Assembly: GCA_964353335.1 (NCBI GenBank)
Contig: CAYGVI010000003.1
Span: 423,934-487,933, forward strand
Direction of reading: 5' to 3'
Source of the DNA: JAWAAW01 sp964353335
GTDB taxonomy: Archaea; Nanobdellota; Nanobdellia; Woesearchaeales; ARS49
DNA: 64,000 bases
Notes under the pieces: generated by a model
Databases searched by the model: none
What the model saw: only the letters and a program-made list of their open reading frames with translations
Told to the model about the DNA's origin: nothing
Translations under genes and position numbers: made by a program
Shown: positions 58,623 through 64,000 of the stretch, one piece after another
How the letters are laid out: the number at the start of each line of letters is the position of its first letter
Position numbering within the stretch: position 1 is the stretch's first letter

Positions 58623-60578
58623 ATGGCCAAAAGTTCTACTGATGTCAAGAATCGCAAGTCAGAGCGCTTTAGAAATAATGCGATTCTTGAGCACTCTCGG
58701 AAATCCGCTCAATCATATGACAAATCAGCGGATTTCCAAAGGTTTAAGACCACTGCTGACCTGAAAGTCCCTGAGAGTATTGTTGACCAGGTCATAGGGC
58801 AGGAGGGCGCTGTTGAGATTATCCGCAAGGCAGCGATGCAGAGAAGGCACGTCCTGCTTATTGGCGAGCCAGGCACAGGAAAGTCAATGCTCGGGCTGGC
58901 TCTTGCTGAATTGCTGCCAAAAGAGAAGCTTGTTGACGTGCTTGCACTGCCCAATCCAAATGACGAGAACCAGCCTGTTATCCGCATTGTTCCTGCCGGC
59001 AAGGGCCGCGAGGTTGTGGCGCGCAGCAGGATGCAGATATCAGGAGCGTTCAGCGGAACAAACTGGTTCCTGCTGATACTTGCCATTATTATATCGCTGA
59101 TTCCTTATTACCTGTATGCCAGAAAGATGTTTCCTTTTGACAATGCTGTTGTTTATGCAGCCTCAATGATTACAGGGATGGTTTTTGTCCTTGGCATTGC
59201 CCTTATAATTAGCCTGAGCAAACGCATAATGCCCCAGCAGAGGGTTGAGGTGCCAAAGGTTATCGTCGATAATTTCGGCAGGAAGACAGCGCCGTTCTGG
59301 GACGCGACAGGAGCCCACGCAGGAGCGCTTTTAGGCGATGTTTTGCACGACCCATTGCAGTCAGGCGGGCTTGGAACCCCTGCGCACGAAAGGGTTGTTG
59401 CTGGAATGATTCACAAGGCAAACATGGGAGTCCTTTTTGTTGACGAAATAGCGACTTTGCAGCCTGCGACACAGCAGGAATTATTGACTTCTTTGCAGGA
59501 AGGCAAGTATTCCATAACAGGCCAGTCTGAGAGGAGCTCTGGCGCAATGGTCCGCACAGAGCCAGTGCCGTGCAACTTTATTTTAGTCGCTGCTGGCAAT
59601 GTTGAAACAGTCTCGCACATGCATCCTGCTTTGCGTTCAAGGATTCGCGGTTATGGCTATGAAGTGTTCATGAAGGACACAATGCCTGACACTCCTGAAA
59701 ACCGGCTAAAGATTGCCCGCTTTATCGCCCAGGAAGTTGAAAAGGACAAGAAAATCCCGCACTTCACAAAAGCAGCTGTTGACAACATTGTTGAGGAAGC
59801 GCGCAAAATGGCAAACAGGAAGCAGTCATTGACTCTTCGCCTGCGTGAGCTTGGCGGATTGATTCGTGCAGCAGGCGATTTGGCATCGGAGCAGAAGGCA
59901 AAGTTTGTTGATGTTCAGCACGTGAAAGACGCAAAGAAGATTGCGCGCACTCTTGAACAGCAGATTGCAGACAAGTTTATTGAGCGAAAGAAAGAGTATG
60001 ATGTTATTGTTACAGAAGGCAAGCAGGTTGGAAGGGTTAACGGGCTTGCTGTTATCGGCGGTGGCGGTTCATATTCAGGAATAATTCTGCCAATTGAGTC
60101 AGAAGTCACTCCTGGCGGAAAGGAGAAGGAAATCATTGCGACAGGAAAGCTTGGCGAAATCGCAAAAGAGGCTGTCAAGAATGTTTCTGCTATTATCAAG
60201 AAGCGCTTTGGAAAGGATTTGAAGAATTATGACATTTATGTTCAGTTTTTGCAGACTTATGAAGGCGTTGAGGGCGACTCAGCAAGCATTGCAGTTGCCA
60301 CGTCGATAATTTCCGCCTTGACTAAAGTGCCAGTTCGTCAGGACACGGCAATGACAGGCTCGCTGTCAGTGCGCGGAGAGGTTTTGCCAATTGGCGGTGT
60401 CTCTGCGAAGATTGAGGCAGCCATTGAAGTCGGGCTCAAGAGGGTTATTGTGCCCAAGAGCAACATGCAGGACATAGTCATAGACAAGAAACAGCTTGAG
60501 AAAATCAAGATAATCCCTGTTGAAACAATTTCTGAAGTGCTTAACGAGGCGCTCGCAGGGAAAGTTAGGAAGCGCTAA
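58623..60578 (+). CDS. lonB: Membrane-anchored ATP-dependent Lon protease (LonB)
   Basis: A 651-residue archaeal LonB. Walker A GEPGTGKS, two membrane helices inserted in the AAA+ domain (about 145-165 and 178-200), Walker B VLFVDEIATL, and the protease domain with S553 (EGDSAS) and K596 (VSAKIEAA) catalytic dyad. ATG 58623 is 26 nt after TTTTAAAT; ATG 58602 is too close. Residues 21-38 (LEHSRKSAQSYDKSADFQ) are encoded by a palindromic repeat relative, an odd N-terminal insertion. Confidence 0.95.
   Translation: MAKSSTDVKNRKSERFRNNAILEHSRKSAQSYDKSADFQRFKTTADLKVPESIVDQVIGQEGAVEIIRKAAMQRRHVLLIGEPGTGKSMLGLALAELLPKEKLVDVLALPNPNDENQPVIRIVPAGKGREVVARSRMQISGAFSGTNWFLLILAIIISLIPYYLYARKMFPFDNAVVYAASMITGMVFVLGIALIISLSKRIMPQQRVEVPKVIVDNFGRKTAPFWDATGAHAGALLGDVLHDPLQSGGLGTPAHERVVAGMIHKANMGVLFVDEIATLQPATQQELLTSLQEGKYSITGQSERSSGAMVRTEPVPCNFILVAAGNVETVSHMHPALRSRIRGYGYEVFMKDTMPDTPENRLKIARFIAQEVEKDKKIPHFTKAAVDNIVEEARKMANRKQSLTLRLRELGGLIRAAGDLASEQKAKFVDVQHVKDAKKIARTLEQQIADKFIERKKEYDVIVTEGKQVGRVNGLAVIGGGGSYSGIILPIESEVTPGGKEKEIIATGKLGEIAKEAVKNVSAIIKKRFGKDLKNYDIYVQFLQTYEGVEGDSASIAVATSIISALTKVPVRQDTAMTGSLSVRGEVLPIGGVSAKIEAAIEVGLKRVIVPKSNMQDIVIDKKQLEKIKIIPVETISEVLNEALAGKVRKR
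58686..58737 (+). repeat. Hairpin repeat relative inside lonB
   Basis: CTTGAGCA, then CTCGGAAATCCGCT, parallels CTTGAGCA-TG-CTCGGAAACCGCT of copy 2. GGAAATCCGCT (58699-58709) and AGCGGATTTCC (58727-58737) are a perfect 11-bp stem. GGTTTAAG follows, also seen in the copy 2 loop. The first hairpin is absent. It is translated in frame near the Lon N-terminus. Confidence 0.6.
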
Positions 60579-60636
60579 AGCTTAGTATTCTTCATTTCCA
60601 CAATGCTTTTATACTCGGCGTATCCGCCTTCGGCGT

Positions 60637-60990
60637 ATGGGGAACGAAGAAGACCATTTGCAGAGCATACACGAGTGTCCTGACTGCGCCTCTGAGAATA
60701 TTATACACAGTACGATGCGCGACCAGGTGATTTGCAAGGACTGCGGGCTTGTTTTTGAGCCCTTCATGCCTGTAGACAGGCCTGTTACGGCAAAGGCTCG
60801 TGAAGCGCCTGCCAGAAAGGCAAAGCCTGCCAAGGCAAGGAAAGCCAAGGCGAAAAAGGCAAAGCCGGCAAAGAAGCCAAAGAAGGCAAGGGCAAAAGCA
60901 AAGCCTGCGAAAAAAGCAAGGACAAAAGCAAAGCCTGCAAAGAACGCGAAAAAAGCCAAGTCGAAAAAGAAAAAGTTCGGCTGGTGGTAA
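60637..60990 (+). CDS. TFB-type zinc ribbon with Lys/Ala tail
   Basis: A 117-residue protein. Residues 14-40 are a TFB/TFIIB zinc ribbon (CPDCASENI...DQVICKDCGLVFE); the cyclin folds of TFB are absent. The remaining 70 residues are repeated A-K-P-A-K-K and A-R-K-A-K units like histone H1 tails, ending KKKKFGWW. It may bind RNA polymerase by the ribbon and DNA or RNA by the tail. TATA CTTTTATACTCGG is at leaderless distance. Confidence 0.7.
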   Translation: MGNEEDHLQSIHECPDCASENIIHSTMRDQVICKDCGLVFEPFMPVDRPVTAKAREAPARKAKPAKARKAKAKKAKPAKKPKKARAKAKPAKKARTKAKPAKNAKKAKSKKKKFGWW

Positions 60991-61008
60991 CTTTTTTGTT
61001 TTTTAGTA

Positions 61009-61998
61009 TTATTTATCAGAAATCCATCTGACTTCAACTTCATCTGTTCTTTCGTGCGGTGAGATATCTGCTTTTTCAGGCGCTACGGCTTCTTTTTGCT
61101 GGAGTATTCCCTGCCAGGCAATCATTGCGCCCTGGTCTCCTGAGTATTGCAGCGGAACTGCGTAGAATTTTGCCCCTCTTGCTGAGCACATTTTCTCGAG
61201 CATTTCTCCAAGGCGCTTGTTTGCTGCGACACCGCCGATTAGCAATAATTCTTTTTTTCCTGTGTGCGCCATGGCGCGCTCTGATACTTCTGCGAGCATT
61301 GCAAAGCAGGTTTCCTGAAGTGAGAAGCAAAGGTCATTTACCGAAGCTCCTGACCTTAGCAATTGCTCTGCTTTTGTCAAAATGCCTGAGAAGCTGACAT
61401 CCATTCCTTTGACAGAGTATGGAAGCTCAATGTATTTGCCTGTTTTTGCCAATTCCTCTATTTTCGGCCCGCCAGGAAAGCCGAGTTTTGCGTCACGTGC
61501 GAACTTGTCAAAGGTATTTCCAAGCCCATTGTCAAGTGTTTCGCCGAAAATCCTGTATCTTCCGCCAGCCAACGCAATTACTTGTGTGTTTGGTCCAGAA
61601 ACATAGAGGTAAACAGGGTCTTTTGCACCTGTAATCAAATTGCCAATGCTCAAATGCGAAACAGAGTGGTTAACTCCGACAATCGGCACGTTCAGCTTTT
61701 TTGCAAGCTCAACTGCCATTTTCTGCCCGACTCCGAGAATTGCCGGAGTGAGCCCAGGACCTCTGGAATAAGCAATCAGCGAAACCTGTTCAAGCTTGAT
61801 TCCTGCCTGCGCCAAAGCCTCTTCCAGAACCTCGTCTTTTACATCGCGGTGATGCCTTGCAACCTCATTTGGAATCATCCCGCCTTCTACAGTCGTAAAG
61901 CTATCTTTTGCATTAGACAGAATCTTGCCGTCAAAACTAACAACGCCTATTCCGAACGTGTGCGCTGTGCTTTCAATTCCAAGGCAGTATTGCGGCAT
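61009..61998 (-). CDS. kae1: Kae1 (tRNA t6A37 threonylcarbamoyltransferase)
   Basis: Catalytic subunit of KEOPS, forms t6A at tRNA position 37. LGIESTAHTFG, metal ligands H111 and H115 (VNHSVSHL), VSGPNTQVIAL, and GNTFDKFARDAKLGFPGGP are canonical. At 329 residues it is not fused to Bud32, unlike in some Archaea. TATA CTTTATAAATC is 27 nt before ATG 61998. It lies away from S27ae, its common neighbour. Confidence 0.95.
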   Translation of the reverse strand: MPQYCLGIESTAHTFGIGVVSFDGKILSNAKDSFTTVEGGMIPNEVARHHRDVKDEVLEEALAQAGIKLEQVSLIAYSRGPGLTPAILGVGQKMAVELAKKLNVPIVGVNHSVSHLSIGNLITGAKDPVYLYVSGPNTQVIALAGGRYRIFGETLDNGLGNTFDKFARDAKLGFPGGPKIEELAKTGKYIELPYSVKGMDVSFSGILTKAEQLLRSGASVNDLCFSLQETCFAMLAEVSERAMAHTGKKELLLIGGVAANKRLGEMLEKMCSARGAKFYAVPLQYSGDQGAMIAWQGILQQKEAVAPEKADISPHERTDEVEVRWISDK

Positions 61999-62128
61999 AC
62001 CTTGTTTTTGGCTTGCCTGATTTATAAAGCTTGTTTGACATATTAACAAGAATACGCCTGAAACAGCATTTTGAGTTTATGCAGAATCTCGCTTTATAGC
62101 CCGTATTAACGAAGAAAACAAGCTCATT

Positions 62129-62148
62129 AGTAACTACCAAAGAGTAGT
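62129..62148 (+). promoter_or_regulatory. Upstream motif shared with 22.4 kb gene
   Basis: AGTAACTACCAAAGAGTAGT, which contains the inverted repeat ACTAC/GTAGT, precedes TATA GTTTATATAC by 12-14 nt. Matches 22411-22430 at 16 of 20 positions. Confidence 0.35.
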
Positions 62149-62207
62149 GTCAAAAGGAAAAGTTTATATACTCAATCGTCTTATTATTCTCTATTGGGGG
62201 AGTCACA

Positions 62208-63200
62208 ATGATAACACAAAGCGTCAAACTCTTGCAACAGTTGCAGTATCCTTCAGGGTTATTTGCAGCTGCAGCTCAGAGTGTGAAGACAGGCTATAGC
62301 CGTGCATGGCTGCGTGACAATGTTTACGCAGCTCTCGGCTTGGAAGCTGTCGGTGATTATGGCGCTGTTGTGAAGACTTACCGTGCACTTCTTGAAGTTC
62401 TCAAAAAGCACGAATACAAGATTGACTGGATGATAAAGGAGCCAATGCCAAAGGCAGCTTTCCGTTACATCCACGCTCGTTATGACCCTGTTACAGGCGA
62501 CGAGATTAAGGAAGAGTGGGGAAACAAGCAGAATGACGCAATCGGCGCTATTCTGTTCAAGATTGGCGAACTGGTGAGAAAGGGAATATTGCAGCTTTCT
62601 GGCGACGACAAGCGCATAGTCCAGAAGCTCGTCAGCTATCTTGCAGCGATTGAATACTGGAAGGACGCTGACAATGGAATGTGGGAGGAAAACGAGGAAG
62701 TCCACGCATCATCTGTCGGAGCCTGTGTCGCAGGACTTATTGCTGTAAAAGGAATAGTTGTTGTTCCTGAAGTGATTATACAGAAGGGAAGGGAAGCCTT
62801 GAACGCTCTCCTGCCCCGTGAATCAGCAACAAAGGAAACAGATCTTGCTTTGCTTTCATTGATTTACCCTTACAATATAGTCGATGAAAAGCAGCGCAAT
62901 GCAATCCTCAAAAACGTCGAGGAAAACCTGTTGCGTGAAAAAGGAGTTGTCCGCTACGAAGGCGACAAGTATTACAACAAGGAAGGAGAGGCAGAATGGA
63001 CAATGGGCCTTGCCTGGCTCGCGATAATTTACAAACAGCGCGGAATAGCTAACAAGCACAAGTTCTTTGTAGAAAAAACAAAATCAGCAATGAACGAACA
63101 AGGAGAGCTTCCAGAGCTTTACTTCGCAAACTCCTCACAGCACAACGAGAACACTCCTTTGGGCTGGGCGCAGTCTTTGTTTGTTGTTGCAGCTGCTTGA
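62208..63200 (+). CDS. GH15-like glucoamylase / phosphorylase-kinase-type protein
   Basis: A 330-residue alpha/alpha-barrel protein of the GH15 superfamily: YSRAWLRDNVYAALGLEAVGD, QNDAIGAILFKIGEL, EENEEVHASSVGACVAGL and LPELYFANSSQHNENTPLGW match its active-site helices. The acid is probably Glu in WEENEEVH, which is tentative. Likely cytoplasmic hydrolysis of alpha-glucans or trehalose-like sugars. GGGGGAG precedes the ATG, with a TATA about 40 nt upstream. Confidence 0.85.
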   Translation: MITQSVKLLQQLQYPSGLFAAAAQSVKTGYSRAWLRDNVYAALGLEAVGDYGAVVKTYRALLEVLKKHEYKIDWMIKEPMPKAAFRYIHARYDPVTGDEIKEEWGNKQNDAIGAILFKIGELVRKGILQLSGDDKRIVQKLVSYLAAIEYWKDADNGMWEENEEVHASSVGACVAGLIAVKGIVVVPEVIIQKGREALNALLPRESATKETDLALLSLIYPYNIVDEKQRNAILKNVEENLLREKGVVRYEGDKYYNKEGEAEWTMGLAWLAIIYKQRGIANKHKFFVEKTKSAMNEQGELPELYFANSSQHNENTPLGWAQSLFVVAAA

Positions 63201-63250
63201 TTTTCTGAAGGTATGTTTATAAACAAAGAAGTCTATTTTGGCTTTTTAGG

Positions 63251-64000
63251 ATGCGAACATTAACAAAGGCGAGCTTGCAGAGATTGTTTCTCTTTTTACT
63301 GCTTTTAGCCATTTGTGTTTCAACAGTGATTGCTGACACTGCAGGGCCAAACAGCCCAGGAACTGCTGTGAATGATACCAGCATCGGCACAATTCCATGG
63401 ACCAATCCCCACAACATTATCAGCTCGAATGAACTGCGCGCAGTGGCAAACCTCGATGACTTTAACATCTCCAATTACCTGATTGCACGCAATTTTAGCT
63501 TTTCCATTCCTGCAAGCGCGACAATCAATGGCATCATGGTGACAATAGAACGCCAGAAAGAGGGCGTACCAGGTACCATCCACGACTACTCATTAAAGCT
63601 CCTGAAGAACGGCATCATTCAGGGAAGCAATAAGGCAAACCAGACCGAATGGACAGTGAACTATGATTCAAATGTAACATACGGCAGCCCTACTGACCTC
63701 TGGGCGCTCTCACTGACTCCTGCAGACCTCAATAACATCAGCTTTGGCGTTGCAATTGCCGCGATAAAGAACAACACTAATGGCAATAGCTTCGCTGCGC
63801 GGGTTGACAACATCCGCGTCACAGTATATTATACTCCTGACACAACGCCTCCTAATGTAACAGTGCCTGCGAACATGACTGAAGAAGCAACAAGCCCAGC
63901 AGGAGCAACTGCCACGTTCTCTGCAACAGCGGTTGACAACATCGATGGCGCAATCACACCTGTATGCATTCCTGCATCCGGCTCAACATTCCCGCTTGGG
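63251..64000 (+). CDS. Exported HYR-domain protein, 3' end outside window
   Basis: Runs off the window after 250 codons. Signal peptide (RLFLFLLLLAICVSTVIA, residues 11-28), then an N-glycan-sequon-rich beta domain (NNISFGVAIAAIKNNTNGNS), then a HYR-type domain starting at about 203 (PPNVTVPANMTEEATSPAGA, TAVDNIDGAITPVC). HYR domains are adhesion modules in surface proteins. TATA GTTTATAAAC is about 32 nt before ATG. Probably the start of a long surface protein. Confidence 0.8.
   Translation, partial: MRTLTKASLQRLFLFLLLLAICVSTVIADTAGPNSPGTAVNDTSIGTIPWTNPHNIISSNELRAVANLDDFNISNYLIARNFSFSIPASATINGIMVTIERQKEGVPGTIHDYSLKLLKNGIIQGSNKANQTEWTVNYDSNVTYGSPTDLWALSLTPADLNNISFGVAIAAIKNNTNGNSFAARVDNIRVTVYYTPDTTPPNVTVPANMTEEATSPAGATATFSATAVDNIDGAITPVCIPASGSTFPLG

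Noticed and set aside
1..64000. tRNA and rRNA genes
   Set aside because: Scanned by eye for T-arm consensus (GTTCGAATC-like) and rRNA landmarks on both strands; none was convincing outside coding sequence.

Overview
The window reads as a compact chromosome segment from a DPANN-type archaeon, probably in the Woesearchaeota/Pacearchaeota neighbourhood (an inference from gene content). The information-processing genes are archaeal: aIF5B, aIF5A, aRF1, Rpo7, Rpo11, Rpo12, Spt4, S24e, S27ae, L1, L10, L12, L35Ae, L37Ae, L40e, Kae1, LonB, class I CCA enzyme, prefoldin beta, UPF0147 and DUF371. Many starts lie 25-29 nt downstream of an AT-rich TATA box, so leaderless transcripts appear common; other genes use short leaders with GGAGG- or GGTG-type ribosome binding sites. 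No rRNA, tRNA, insertion sequence or CRISPR array was recognised.

Layout. 1-9.4 kb: 3' part-missing alaS, a lone receiver domain, an envelope protein, infB with a PUA protein, DRG GTPase and MscS channel. 9.4-16 kb: UPF0147-prefoldin-Rpo12-L37Ae operon, aRF1, aIF5A-L40e, site-2 protease and a lipoprotein. 16-25 kb: a small gene flanked by a duplicated 3' gene end, a tandem deoxyribosyltransferase-like protein, TrmG10, PEP synthase, DedA and CCA enzyme. 25-30.2 kb: the conserved PIN-Rpo7-Spt4-S24e-S27ae cluster and the L1-L10-L12 operon. 30-36.2 kb: small secreted proteins, including four tandem pilin-like Cys-motif paralogues, with UppS and Rpo11. 36.2-40.6 kb: RsmE, then three winged-helix-like genes bracketed by two long non-coding regions. 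40.6-49 kb: PAC2 protein, a 1265-residue coiled-coil protein and a 751-residue membrane coiled-coil protein. 49-64 kb: Asd, L35Ae, Lrp-type regulator, TctA-like permease, class III adenylate cyclase, Cas4-like nuclease, an envelope operon with a Tat lipoprotein, LonB, a TFB-type zinc ribbon, Kae1, a GH15-type enzyme and a truncated HYR-domain protein.

The strongest unexplained signal is at 36.9-40.6 kb. About 25 TCCCA/TGGGA sites sit within about 440 bp, many exactly 10 or 11 bp apart, directly upstream of a coiled-coil winged-helix gene. Two further short motifs recur on both outer flanks, and there is an AT-rich tract on the right. This could be a replication origin, a partition site or a large nucleoprotein operator.

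Other unexplained structure includes a double-hairpin repeat family with conserved stems and variable loops, one relative of which is translated inside lonB; a promoter-embedded repeat in front of rpo11 and rpl35ae; possible leaderless micro-ORFs ahead of prf1, rpo7 and rsmE; a three-way-junction RNA between rpl10 and rpl12; and palindromic operators in front of the cyclase, Cas4-like and Lrp genes.
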